Assembly (NCBI RefSeq): GCF_030866745.1
Contig: NZ_CP133016.1
Span: forward strand, 186,001-250,000
DNA: 64,000 nt
Direction of reading: 5' to 3'
Origin: Sphingomonas flavescens
Lineage (GTDB): Bacteria > Pseudomonadota > Alphaproteobacteria > Sphingomonadales > Sphingomonadaceae
Below, in pieces: positions 29,037-37,878 of this stretch. The notes below the pieces were generated by a model. The model made no database searches, had not been told where the DNA came from, and worked only from the letters and a program-made list of their open reading frames with translations. The translations under genes and the position numbers were made by a program. Position 1 is the stretch's first letter. The number at the start of each line of letters is the position of its first letter.

Positions 29037-30095
29037 TTGGTCGCTGGCCTACGCGCCGCTGATTACGAGCCGGTTGTTATCGCCCCTCAGGATCCGGAAG
29101 CAGCGAGCCGGATGGAAGCGCTCGATGTCGACCGCATTGAGGTAAAAATCGACCGTTCCGGAATGAACCCAGTTGCAGATCTTCGATTGTTATACGACTA
29201 CCGAAGGCTTCTGCGGCGGCTTCGACCAGCGGCATACATGAGCTTCACAATCAAGCCGAACATCTACGGGGCACGGGCCGCCGCGTCCTGTGGCATCCCG
29301 GCCTTTCCCAACGTGAGCGGTCTCGGCACGGCCTTCATCGGTAACGGAGGATTGCAGCAGATTGTGACTCCTTTGTACCGCTGGGGTTTCAGGCGGGCGG
29401 CCAAGGTATTTTTCCAGAATAGCGAGGACCGAAACCTGTTCGTCGAACGGCGCATCGTCGGCACAGCGCGAACGCAAGTTCTTCCCGGTTCCGGCGTCGA
29501 TCTCGATCGCTTTACGCCCGCTCTCATGCCGGAAGGGCCACCGACTTTCCTGCTCGTTGGCCGCATGTTGCGCGATAAAGGGATTTTTGAGTTCGCCGAG
29601 GCGGCCCGCCACGTCCGCAGGCAGGTCCCCGGCGCACGCTTCCAATTGCTGGGGCCCGTCGACGAGGGCAATCGCACGGCCATCGGCCGCGGGCAGCTCC
29701 AGGAGTGGGTTCGCGACGGTACTTTGGAGTATTGCGGAACCACTGAAGACGTCCGGCCTTACATCGCCGGCGCCTGGGCAGTGGCACTGCCATCCTATCG
29801 GGAGGGCTTGCCGCGCTCACTGCTGGAAGCCGGCGCAATGGCCCGGCCACTGATTGCGACCGACGTTCCCGGCTGTCGTGCCGTGGTGAAAGACGGTCTG
29901 AATGGTTATCTTTGCACCGTGCGCGACCCACTTTCTCTCGCCAATGCGATGATCAAGCTGGCAGCCCTGCCGGCCGCCAGTCGCTTTGCGATGGGTGCTG
30001 CAGCGCGTGAAACGGTTGCAGAGAGCTTCGGAGAGAAGCGCGTTATCAATGCTTACCTCGAGGCACTCTCCGATGTCGCGCTAAGCCATGGGTAG
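29037..30095 (+). CDS. Glycosyltransferase family 4 (5' end uncertain)
   Basis: This is a GT-B fold glycosyltransferase of the GT1/GT4 superfamily, likely cytoplasmic and working on an undecaprenyl-linked exopolysaccharide. The donor-binding half has LPSYREGLPRSLLEAGAMARPLIATDVPGC, the E-x7-E-type motif. The listed TTG is the first usual start codon in frame, but the frame continues upstream to the apaG stop and encodes VVLSANSNWNIANFR at 28986-29030, the normal first strand of these enzymes. The true start must lie between about 28962 and 28992, where no ATG, GTG or TTG exists. Confidence 0.85.
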   Translation: MVAGLRAADYEPVVIAPQDPEAASRMEALDVDRIEVKIDRSGMNPVADLRLLYDYRRLLRRLRPAAYMSFTIKPNIYGARAAASCGIPAFPNVSGLGTAFIGNGGLQQIVTPLYRWGFRRAAKVFFQNSEDRNLFVERRIVGTARTQVLPGSGVDLDRFTPALMPEGPPTFLLVGRMLRDKGIFEFAEAARHVRRQVPGARFQLLGPVDEGNRTAIGRGQLQEWVRDGTLEYCGTTEDVRPYIAGAWAVALPSYREGLPRSLLEAGAMARPLIATDVPGCRAVVKDGLNGYLCTVRDPLSLANAMIKLAALPAASRFAMGAAARETVAESFGEKRVINAYLEALSDVALSHG

Positions 30096-30846
30096 CCCAG
30101 CATTTGATCGGGACGTGCCACCATCGGGTCCCGCTGGCCACCGGGCCTATGTCATCGGCGACGTGCACGGCCGACTCGATTTGCTCGAGAATTTGCTGGC
30201 GCGGATCCATTCCGAATTGCAGCGCCATCCCGCTCCCAAGACGACGATCATCTTCGTCGGAGATTTGATCGATCGTGGTCCTAGCTCCGCACAGGTGTTG
30301 GAGCGGCTGCGCACGTACAGACGGGCCGGTATCGAAACGGTCTTCTTGCTCGGCAATCACGAGGAGGTCTTGCTACGGATTCTCGAAGGGGAAGGTGCGC
30401 TGATTGCCAACTGGCGCACTTTCGGCGGGACGGAGTGCCTCGAGAGTTACGGTGTCGATCCTCAAGCTTTACGACATGCCAATCACGGTGAGGCGCTTGC
30501 GATCGTCCGCCGCGCCATTCCGAAGGAGCACGTGCATTTCCTTCGCTCCTTTGCCGACAGTTGTCAGTTCGGTGATTACCTCTGCGTCCATGCGGGCATT
30601 CGGCCCGGGATCGCGATTGACGAGCAGACGCAAGCGGACATGCGGTGGATTCGTGAGCCATTCCTGCTCGACGACAGCGATCATGGCTTCGTCGTCGTTC
30701 ACGGCCATACGATCACGGCAGAAGTCGAACAGCGGCCAAACCGCATCGGCATTGACACGGGCGCCTACCGGAGTGGGGTGCTGACGGCGCTGGGGATCGA
30801 AGGGACGGAACGCTGGCTGTTGGACACGCGATCCCAGGCTGATTGA
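30088..30846 (+). CDS. PPP-family metallophosphoesterase
   Basis: This phosphatase has the PPP/ApaH-like metal signature: GDVHGRLDLL (residues 24-33), FVGDLIDRGP (54-63), GNHEEVLL (about 92), and a late histidine in VHGHT (residue 210). Metallophosphatases of this kind dephosphorylate proteins or small substrates. It overlaps the glycosyltransferase by 8 bases and sits just before wza/wzc, so it may dephosphorylate the Wzc tyrosine tail, since no low-molecular-weight Wzb phosphatase is encoded here; that is inference. Confidence 0.85.
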   Translation: MGSPAFDRDVPPSGPAGHRAYVIGDVHGRLDLLENLLARIHSELQRHPAPKTTIIFVGDLIDRGPSSAQVLERLRTYRRAGIETVFLLGNHEEVLLRILEGEGALIANWRTFGGTECLESYGVDPQALRHANHGEALAIVRRAIPKEHVHFLRSFADSCQFGDYLCVHAGIRPGIAIDEQTQADMRWIREPFLLDDSDHGFVVVHGHTITAEVEQRPNRIGIDTGAYRSGVLTALGIEGTERWLLDTRSQAD

Positions 30847-30941
30847 TTTGCCTCACACCGCGGAATAGTCATGATGGACGAATTCCATGGGACATTGCCC
30901 GGTTGGTCGCGGGCAAGTCGTTTTTGCGCGGGAGCGTTTCT

Positions 30942-31637
30942 GTGTCTTGTTCTTCGCTCTGCCGCGCCTTCGCAGCTTCACTTTCACTATTCGCGCTGGC
31001 TGCCTGTGCCGACACCCGCGGAGGCACGATACCCTATGACCGGCCGCTCGCCGCTCCTGACGAGGTCAAATTCCAGACACTAGGCGCCAATTACCGCATA
31101 GCGCCGATGGACAAACTGTCGGTCAAGGTCTTCCGGATGAACGACCTTTCGGGCGATTACGACGTGGATCTCGCCGGCAACATATCCATGCCATTGATCG
31201 GGCAAATCTACGCCGCGAACCTGACGACCGAGCAGCTCGATCAGCAGCTGACCGAGAAACTCGGGACCAAGTATCTCGAACATCCGGACGTGAGTGTCGC
31301 CATCAAATCGTCCACCGCGCACGTGGTGACAATCGATGGGGCAGTGAAGGAGGGCGGGTCGTACCCGGTCGGGGGGACCGTGTCCCTTATCCAGGCGATC
31401 GCCATGGCGAAGGGGACCACCGAGGACGCGAACGCGAGGCGGGTCGCCGTATTTCGGACGGTCGGCGGCAAGCGGCAAGCCGCCGCGTTCGATCTGACGT
31501 CCATCCGCCGCGGGCAGGTCCCCGACCCGACGATTTATCCTGGAGACATTATTGTGGTCGATGGCTCTTCCGTGAAAGCCGCGCAGAAGAAGATTCTGCA
31601 GAGCATTCCGCTGCTATCGATTTTCGGCCCGCTTTGA
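30942..31637 (+). CDS. Polysaccharide export lipoprotein (Wza/BexD type)
   Basis: This outer-membrane export channel subunit carries a lipoprotein signal with lipobox LAAC (residues 17-20) and a poly-export domain (YRIAPMDKLSVKVFRMNDLSG, then LAGNISMPLIGQIYAANLT) plus SLBB-like repeats (VTIDGAVKEGGSYPVGGTVSL). GGGAG precedes the chosen GTG, giving a clean signal peptide; an earlier in-frame start would add 33 hydrophilic residues. It partners with the Wzc protein downstream to move polysaccharide across the envelope. Confidence 0.88.
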   Translation: MSCSSLCRAFAASLSLFALAACADTRGGTIPYDRPLAAPDEVKFQTLGANYRIAPMDKLSVKVFRMNDLSGDYDVDLAGNISMPLIGQIYAANLTTEQLDQQLTEKLGTKYLEHPDVSVAIKSSTAHVVTIDGAVKEGGSYPVGGTVSLIQAIAMAKGTTEDANARRVAVFRTVGGKRQAAAFDLTSIRRGQVPDPTIYPGDIIVVDGSSVKAAQKKILQSIPLLSIFGPL

Positions 31638-31653
31638 GAAGGGCGCCTTAACG

Positions 31654-31850
31654 GTGAATACGAACGTCGTCGTCAATCCCAAGGCCAGTGGCCCGTCGCG
31701 CCGCACACTGGGACCGGCCACAATACTGGCGCCGGCCAGCGCAGCTATTCCGCGGCAGCAATCCTGGACCTGCCGACCCTGCTCCGGATCATTCACCATT
31801 GGCGGTGGCTGCTGCTGTCCGCTGTAGCCCTCGGCCTCGCGGGCGCCATC
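31654..31850 (+). other. Displaced 5' coding end of wzc (apparent frameshift)
   Basis: A GTG with an upstream AGAAGGG would start a peptide (MNTNVVVNPK...) typical of Wzc leaders. The first membrane helix and the typical DLPTLLRIIHHWRW segment (31767-31810), however, lie in the other frame, which is continuous with the long ORF from 31851 but has no ATG, GTG or TTG. One missing base between 31654 and about 31765 would join the two frames. This may be a sequence error, a real frameshift or slippage. Confidence 0.55.
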
Positions 31851-33920
31851 TTGTTCTCGATGCTGACCAAGCCGGTTTACCGCGCGAGCGTCACACTGGA
31901 GGCAAACCCGCCGACGGTGTCGGTAAGCGACGAGCAGACCCGACAGCAAAATAATGAGATCACGAATAGTTACGACTTCATCGCGACCCAGGTGGGGTTG
32001 CTTGGCAGCCGTGCCGTGGCGGAGCGGACCGCGCAGGAATTGAACCTCGCCAATAATCCGGACGTGGTCTCACAAGACGTCGATGCCTCAACGAGGCTAC
32101 GTGCCGCGACGGGCGCCGTGACCGGTGGACTGAAGGTAACGGCTCCCGAGGAAGGGCAGCTGATCAAGTTCACCTATGACTCGACATCCCCCCAGCTTGC
32201 CGCGTTGATCGCGAACGGGGTCGCGGACAGCTTCATCAATACCGCGTTGCAGCGTCGCTACGAAGCATCGGCTTATGCGCGAAACTTCCTTGAACGGCAG
32301 ATCAGCAAAACTCGCAGCGACCTCGAGCGCTCGGAACGCGCCGTCGTCGCCTATGCCCAACAGCAAGGCATCATCAACACCGCGGGTGGTACCGCCGAGA
32401 AGCAGACCGGCAGTAGCGACACCAATTCACTGCAAGGAGAGTCGCTGGTCCAGCTGAACAGCGCACTGGCTGCCGCGACCGCGCGGCGGATTGCGGCGGA
32501 GGGGGCGTATCGGCAGGCGCTGGCGACGGGGCCGACGTCGGAGGTCAACAGCGCCGTTCAGCCGCTGCGCCAGGAACTGGCCAAGCTGCAGGGCGACTAT
32601 CAGCAGAAGCGTGAATTCATGAAGCCCGAGCATCCGGAGATGCAGAGCCTTCAAGCGCAGATCGCCGAGCTGCAACGCCAGATTTCAAGCCAGATGTCGC
32701 AGGCCTCGTCAGGCAGGATCAACGGGCTGTTGGCCGATTATCGCGGTGCCGTCTCCGCGGAGCGTGCCCTGCAGGGTCGGGTCGCCGCGCTGAAAGGCGA
32801 TGTACTGAACCTGCGCGGTCGGAGCATCCAGTACACGATCCTGCAGCGGGAGGTTGACACCAATCGCAGCCTGTATGACGCGCTCCTGCAGCGGTACAAG
32901 GAGATCGGTGTCGCCGGCGGCGTCGGCACGGCGCCGGTCTCAATCGTTGATCGTGCCCAGACGCCGACCCTGCCATTCAAACCCAATTTGCTTCTCAACC
33001 TGCTCGTCGGCCTCGGCCTCGGGTTTCTCGCTGGCATTGCGAGCGCCATCGGGCTCGAATTTGCGAACGACACGATTAAGAGCCGTGAAGATGTGCGGCG
33101 TAAGTTGGCGCTCGCGTGCCTAGGGTCTGTACCCAAGACCTCCGCGCGCGGGAGCTTCGTGGACGACCTCAGAAATCCAACGTCGATTGTGTCCGAAGCC
33201 TATTCGGCAATTGTCGCCGCGCTTCGCTTCAGTACCGAAGCAGGGATGCCAAAGGTGCTGCTGGTCACGAGCACGCGCTCATCGGAAGGCAAATCATCGT
33301 CGGCCCTCGCCATCGCCCAGAATTTTGCGCGTCGGGAGCGCCGGGTACTGCTGATCGACAGCGATCTCCGGCGACCCGCATTCAAGGCGGCCACCGATCG
33401 GATCGGTCTCAGCAAGCTTCTCACGACGGAAGATAATCTCGAAAGTCACGTCGTCCAAACCCAGCATGACAATCTATGGCTGCTGCCAAGCGGACCGCTG
33501 CCACCCAATCCTGCGGACCTTCTATCGACGGGACGCATTCGGAAGATAATCGGCGAGGCGCGCGACCAATTTGATTTGGTGATCATCGATGGCCCGCCGA
33601 CCCTGGGTCTGGCGGACGCGCCCTTACTGGCTTCGGCGGCCGAAAATGTGATGTTCGTGATCGAAGGCGGCAAGACGCGCACGCGTGCGGCAATCGAAGC
33701 GCTCAATCGTATCGAAACCAGCGGGATCCACGTTCTCGGAGCAGTGCTGACCAAATCGACTGAAAGCGCAGGCGGCTACGGCAATTATGGCTATGGATAC
33801 GGTTACGGCTATGGGGCCAAGGGCCGCTTGAAAAAGACCGAGATCCTGATGATCCCGCACGACGACAGCGAGGATGACGATCAGAACGGACGAAAGCAGT
33901 CGGCCGAGGCCAACGCCTGA
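31851..33920 (+). CDS. Wzc-like polysaccharide co-polymerase and tyrosine autokinase
   Basis: This Wzz/chain-length domain plus BY-kinase protein controls polymer length and export. It contains a long periplasmic coiled-coil (about residues 115-300), the Wzc second membrane segment near residue 380, then a bacterial tyrosine kinase with Walker A (STRSSEGKSS), Walker A' (VLLIDSDLRRP) and Walker B (LVIIDGPPTLG). The C-terminus has a run of seven Tyr residues alternating with Gly and Asn, the usual autophosphorylation cluster. The TTG start given is only the first canonical codon in this frame; the first membrane helix lies upstream (previous entry). Confidence 0.88.
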   Translation: MFSMLTKPVYRASVTLEANPPTVSVSDEQTRQQNNEITNSYDFIATQVGLLGSRAVAERTAQELNLANNPDVVSQDVDASTRLRAATGAVTGGLKVTAPEEGQLIKFTYDSTSPQLAALIANGVADSFINTALQRRYEASAYARNFLERQISKTRSDLERSERAVVAYAQQQGIINTAGGTAEKQTGSSDTNSLQGESLVQLNSALAAATARRIAAEGAYRQALATGPTSEVNSAVQPLRQELAKLQGDYQQKREFMKPEHPEMQSLQAQIAELQRQISSQMSQASSGRINGLLADYRGAVSAERALQGRVAALKGDVLNLRGRSIQYTILQREVDTNRSLYDALLQRYKEIGVAGGVGTAPVSIVDRAQTPTLPFKPNLLLNLLVGLGLGFLAGIASAIGLEFANDTIKSREDVRRKLALACLGSVPKTSARGSFVDDLRNPTSIVSEAYSAIVAALRFSTEAGMPKVLLVTSTRSSEGKSSSALAIAQNFARRERRVLLIDSDLRRPAFKAATDRIGLSKLLTTEDNLESHVVQTQHDNLWLLPSGPLPPNPADLLSTGRIRKIIGEARDQFDLVIIDGPPTLGLADAPLLASAAENVMFVIEGGKTRTRAAIEALNRIETSGIHVLGAVLTKSTESAGGYGNYGYGYGYGYGAKGRLKKTEILMIPHDDSEDDDQNGRKQSAEANA

Positions 33921-33942
33921 AAAATAACCGGGATCGGCAGCA

Positions 33943-35115
33943 ATGACTGGCCGGCGTGTCATAGCCGTCTTGGCGGCGCTTCTGATTGCTGTTGTGATCG
34001 TCAGGAATGCGGCCGTTCGCATGCTCGCGCAGCGGGCACCCGGCTCGGCCGCACTGCTTTGGCGCGACCATCCCGATGTCGAGATCGCATCGGCGATGAC
34101 GCAAATAGCATTGGCTGCCCGGGCGGGTGGGGCAGCACCAGCATCGGCGTACGGCTTGTTGGCTCGCGCCGCAGCGCAGGATCCACTCGCACCCGAACCG
34201 TATCTCGTGCGCGGCGTTCAGCTAGAGCTTGGTGCCAAGTCGGACGGCGCTCAACAAGCGTTCGAGGCTGCGCAATGGCGCGATCCGCGATCGCTTCCCG
34301 CCGCATATTTCCTGGCGGATAAATTTGTTCGCCAGGGCAGGATTGGCGCGGGCTTGAAGCAGATTGCGGCATTGGCACGGCTTTCTCCCAACGGCGGGCA
34401 AATCGCGGCACCGTATCTCGCGTCGTTCGCCAGCAGTCCGGCGAACTGGCCGGCACTTAGGACCACGCTTCGGGATAATCCTGAACTAGCCGAGCCGACG
34501 TTGCGAGTATTGAGCAAGCGAGTCGAAACTGTGCCTGCGCTGCTGGCGCTGGCAGACAAACAAGGATTGTCCGGGAGCACGCCGTGGCTTCCGGGATTGC
34601 TGGATACACTGATTCAGGCCGGACAATATCATCAGGCAAAGGCGATTTGGGCTCGCGCCGGCAAGCTACCGACCGACGAACCACTTCACGACCCGCAATT
34701 CGCTGACAAGGCGTCTCCGCCGCCCTTCAATTGGTCCCTTACATCTAATTCAGTGGGATTGGCCGAGCGGCAATCCGGAGGTCGGCTGCACGTACTCTAC
34801 TACGGTCAGGAAAACGGTATACTTGCGACCCAGTTGCTGACGCTTGTACCCGGGCCCTACCGCCTTCGCTATGAGCTGCTGAGCGGGCAAACCGCCGGCG
34901 AAGCCAGCCTTACCTGGTCAATATGGTGCGACAAGGGCGCGGCTGCCCTGGCTTCGGTCACCATTCGTCAGGGGGCCAAAGATGGCCTGCGATTTGTCGT
35001 TCCCGCAAACTGCCCCGCACAATGGCTGCGCTTGTCCGGCTCATCGGCGGATGTCGCGCAGCAAAGCGATGTGACAATTGGCGGACTGAAACTGGAAGCC
35101 GTGCCCGGTGTCTGA
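33943..35115 (+). CDS. TPR-like membrane-anchored protein of the EPS locus
   Basis: This protein has one N-terminal membrane helix (residues 5-24) and a periplasmic body of tetratricopeptide-like repeats (ASAYGLLARAAAQDPLAPEPYLVRG, then further helix pairs to about residue 240). The final 130 residues form a beta-rich jelly-roll-like region ending LRLSGSS. Such proteins recur between wzc and the polymerase gene in sphingomonad exopolysaccharide loci; the exact role is not known. Its stop overlaps the start of the ligase by 8 bases. Confidence 0.75.
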   Translation: MTGRRVIAVLAALLIAVVIVRNAAVRMLAQRAPGSAALLWRDHPDVEIASAMTQIALAARAGGAAPASAYGLLARAAAQDPLAPEPYLVRGVQLELGAKSDGAQQAFEAAQWRDPRSLPAAYFLADKFVRQGRIGAGLKQIAALARLSPNGGQIAAPYLASFASSPANWPALRTTLRDNPELAEPTLRVLSKRVETVPALLALADKQGLSGSTPWLPGLLDTLIQAGQYHQAKAIWARAGKLPTDEPLHDPQFADKASPPPFNWSLTSNSVGLAERQSGGRLHVLYYGQENGILATQLLTLVPGPYRLRYELLSGQTAGEASLTWSIWCDKGAAALASVTIRQGAKDGLRFVVPANCPAQWLRLSGSSADVAQQSDVTIGGLKLEAVPGV

Positions 35116-36466
35116 CAAGGTTCGCGATTTCATTGCCCCAGCCTATTTGCTGGCATGTGTAGTGTTTGGGGGAAGTGCTCAAGGCGTTTGGCAAAATGCG
35201 CTTCTCCAGCTGGCAGGGCTGATTGTCATCGTTTCGGCCGCCGCATGGCCCTCCGACGATGTATTCCCACGCAGCGCTCGTCCCATATTATGGATGGTGA
35301 TCGCGGGACTCTTGATCGTCGCCATTCAATCAATCCCTCTACCAAATTCGATCTGGGCGTTAGGAGTGCGACAGAGGATCGCACACGACTTTGGACTTTT
35401 AGGTCTACCCCTTCCGGCACAGCCCTTGTCGCTTACGCCCCACAAATCCCTTGCCAGCGTACTGGCACTCATCCCGCCGCTCGCGATGTTCTGCGCAATT
35501 GTTCGGCTTCGGTCCTGCCGCGCAAGCTGGCTGGCTATTTCGCTGTTAACAGGCACCGTCGCCGCGGTTCTCCTGGGCATTTTACAAGTCGTCGGTCCCC
35601 AGGCGGCGCCGCGATGGTATCCTTATTCCGAGACGAATATTGGCGCGGCGGTGGGCTTTTTTGCGAACGCCAATCACATGGCGATGTTGCTGGTAATATC
35701 GCTTCCGTTTCTCGCCGCTCTGGGCAGGGCCGGAGCCGAGCACAGCTTGCAGCGCGCCGTCGCATTATTCGCCGCCGTCGCAGGCATTGCGCTTCTGATC
35801 CTGATCGGCATCGTGCTCAACGGGTCGATCGCCGCTTTCGCGCTTACGCCGGTAGTTTTCGCCGGCAGCGCGCTCATCCTCTTGCGCCCATCGCGGATTG
35901 CTCGACGACTAATCACCGCGACCGTCATCGCGATGCTGGCTGGGGCGCTAGCGCTTTTGTCGACAAGCTCCATTGGCGCTGACAAGGTGAACAGCGACGC
36001 TCGTGAATCCGTCGCCAGCAGAGCCGAAATACTGCGGACGACTTCCCAAGCCATCGGCGACTATTTCCCTTTCGGCTCAGGACTTGGATCCTTCCGGCAG
36101 GTCTACCGCACCTATGAGCGGCCGGAAGACGTCACGAGCGAGTATGTCGTTCATGCACATAACGACTACGCCGAACTTGTGCTCGAGCTTGGCTTCCCCG
36201 GTCTCGTCCTTCTGCTGTGTTTCCTGATGTGGTGGGGCAAGGCGTTCTGGGCCATTTGGGGACGGGGCGAGGGTGGAGCTTACGCTCGTGCGGGGTCAAT
36301 AGCTTGCGCGGCCTTGTTGACGCATAGCCTGGTTGAGTTCCCGCTTCGCACGGCCACTCTTTCCGTCGTCTTTGCGATGAGCCTCGCCCTGATGGCCGAG
36401 CGCCGACGGTCCCAGCGTCCGCAGGTGCCCGACCTTCGGCCTACTCGCCACGTCGTTATCGGTTGA
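35108..36466 (+). CDS. O-antigen ligase / Wzy polymerase family membrane protein
   Basis: A polytopic protein of about 11 hydrophobic segments with the large periplasmic loop typical of WaaL/Wzy-like enzymes. The loop holds HNDYAELVLELGFPGLVLLL (residues 347-366), the H/NxxYxxxxxExG box shared by this family. It would polymerise or ligate polysaccharide units at the periplasmic face. It starts at a GTG overlapping the previous gene. No initiating UndPP-sugar transferase and no flippase is encoded in this locus. Confidence 0.85.
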   Translation: MSDKVRDFIAPAYLLACVVFGGSAQGVWQNALLQLAGLIVIVSAAAWPSDDVFPRSARPILWMVIAGLLIVAIQSIPLPNSIWALGVRQRIAHDFGLLGLPLPAQPLSLTPHKSLASVLALIPPLAMFCAIVRLRSCRASWLAISLLTGTVAAVLLGILQVVGPQAAPRWYPYSETNIGAAVGFFANANHMAMLLVISLPFLAALGRAGAEHSLQRAVALFAAVAGIALLILIGIVLNGSIAAFALTPVVFAGSALILLRPSRIARRLITATVIAMLAGALALLSTSSIGADKVNSDARESVASRAEILRTTSQAIGDYFPFGSGLGSFRQVYRTYERPEDVTSEYVVHAHNDYAELVLELGFPGLVLLLCFLMWWGKAFWAIWGRGEGGAYARAGSIACAALLTHSLVEFPLRTATLSVVFAMSLALMAERRRSQRPQVPDLRPTRHVVIG

Positions 36467-36470
36467 ACGA

Positions 36471-36824
36471 ATGGCTCACGATTTTTGGCGTGCAACAGGA
36501 GCCGCAATGGCTTCGTGGCACCAGGGAACGCTGTTCGTTGAGCATGCCCTGACGATTGGACACGATGCTCTTCACGTCCTTGCCGGCGTGATCATTTGGA
36601 TGCTGATAGGCCTCGTCGCTCGCCGCTCGCTCACAACGTGGCTGCCATGGCTCTCCTTGCTCGCCGTAATTCTCTGGAATGAGGCCGTTGATATTTGGGT
36701 GGAGCGATGGCCCGACCCCGGCCAGCAATATGGGGAAGGCTTCAAAGACCTTCTCCTGACCATGGCTGTGCCGACGATCATCATGGTAGCTGCGCGGCTC
36801 CGGCCCGGCCTATTCCGTAATTAA
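36471..36824 (+). CDS. Small membrane protein of the EPS locus
   Basis: This 117-residue protein has three hydrophobic stretches (ALHVLAGVIIWMLIGLVA, WLPWLSLLAVILWNEAVDIWV, and DLLLTMAVPTIIMVAARL). The second membrane segment carries an ENEAVD-like acidic pair. I see no family signature I would trust, though the size and position recall VanZ-like and similar small proteins at the ends of polysaccharide loci. Its 3' end overlaps the opposite-strand nucleotidyltransferase gene by 44 bases. Confidence 0.6.
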   Translation: MAHDFWRATGAAMASWHQGTLFVEHALTIGHDALHVLAGVIIWMLIGLVARRSLTTWLPWLSLLAVILWNEAVDIWVERWPDPGQQYGEGFKDLLLTMAVPTIIMVAARLRPGLFRN

Positions 36825-37878
36825 TCCTCAGCCGCGTCAGAATTTGTGCAGCTTGCTGGGTAAGATGCGTCAGTTTGAGATGCACGCCTGGTTGGAGCAA
36901 GAGCTGGTTCACGTGGAGCGGCCAGGTGCCGAGCAAGCGCTCGGTCGGTTCTGGAGGACCCTGCATTATAAGCTTCAGAGCCCGGCGGAACGATCGGGAG
37001 AGGGCGGGCTCCGCGCGAAGCTGCCGCTGCAATTCGGGGGAGGCGTCGAGGGATTGGAATAAGGCGTCTGCCAAAAGCAACGCTTGGCCAGCAGCCCGGC
37101 CAGCGCCAACCTTTTTACTGGCTTCGTAGCACCGCGCGACCGATCCCGGGCTCTGCGTCGAAAGGAACGCGGCAAAGTCGGAAATCCACTTCAGACGAAA
37201 CCAGCTTGAGCTTGCTCCATGGACGCTGAGGTAGGCGAACAGCGGTTCGTTAGCGAGCGTAGGCAGCACGATGTCACCGACAACCCGCACGCTTTGCTTG
37301 GCGGCGTGAACGTCGACGCTCGGAAGCCATAGCCGATTGTCGACGAGCCGCGTGTGCAGATCGAGCTGCAGTCCATCATTCTGGCGCCAGATCGATTCTT
37401 TCCAGGTGCGATGCCATCGGTGCAGCAATCTCGATGGTGCGATGAGCCGAAAACCAGCAGCCTCCAAGATCACTGCCGACTGGGACAGATCTGCGGGATC
37501 GATCAGGATATCGACATCCACCGCCGACTTGATGGTGGGGGTGGCATAGGCCAGCGTCCCCAATGTTAGCCCCTTGACAAAAAGAACTGGAATTCCCGCT
37601 GAATTGAAACCTTCAGACAGCGAGCCGCACGCGGCGGCGGTCCGTAAGTTGAGCGCGGCTATTGAATTCGCGGCTTCTTGAAGACCTACGGCAAGCTGCC
37701 GGGGGACGCAGCGCTCACCCCGCAAGGCGTTGTGCACCAAGCCCTCTATTCGGTGGAAGCGCACGAGTTTGCAGAACTTTGCCCAATCGATCTGTGCGGG
37801 CAGGGGCATCGGATGGCTTTTCTGCAGGTTCCGCCGGCAACATTCGACGACAGCTTGGAATTCGGGAGAACCAACCAT
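36781..37878 (-). CDS. Nucleotidyltransferase-fold protein (NTP_transf_5 family)
   Basis: This 365-residue protein has a nucleotidyltransferase-like core with VLFVKGLTLG followed by AVDVDILID (residues 119-127), the D-x-D metal site. It belongs to the uncharacterised family seen next to HPr-kinase-like and PqqD-like genes in polysaccharide and RiPP-like loci. The rest is helical. The substrate is unknown. Its ATG overlaps the start of the HPr-kinase gene on the opposite strand (shared CATG), and its end overlaps the small membrane protein gene. Confidence 0.75.
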   Translation of the reverse strand: MVGSPEFQAVVECCRRNLQKSHPMPLPAQIDWAKFCKLVRFHRIEGLVHNALRGERCVPRQLAVGLQEAANSIAALNLRTAAACGSLSEGFNSAGIPVLFVKGLTLGTLAYATPTIKSAVDVDILIDPADLSQSAVILEAAGFRLIAPSRLLHRWHRTWKESIWRQNDGLQLDLHTRLVDNRLWLPSVDVHAAKQSVRVVGDIVLPTLANEPLFAYLSVHGASSSWFRLKWISDFAAFLSTQSPGSVARCYEASKKVGAGRAAGQALLLADALFQSLDASPELQRQLRAEPALSRSFRRALKLIMQGPPEPTERLLGTWPLHVNQLLLQPGVHLKLTHLTQQAAQILTRLRINYGIGRAGAAQLP

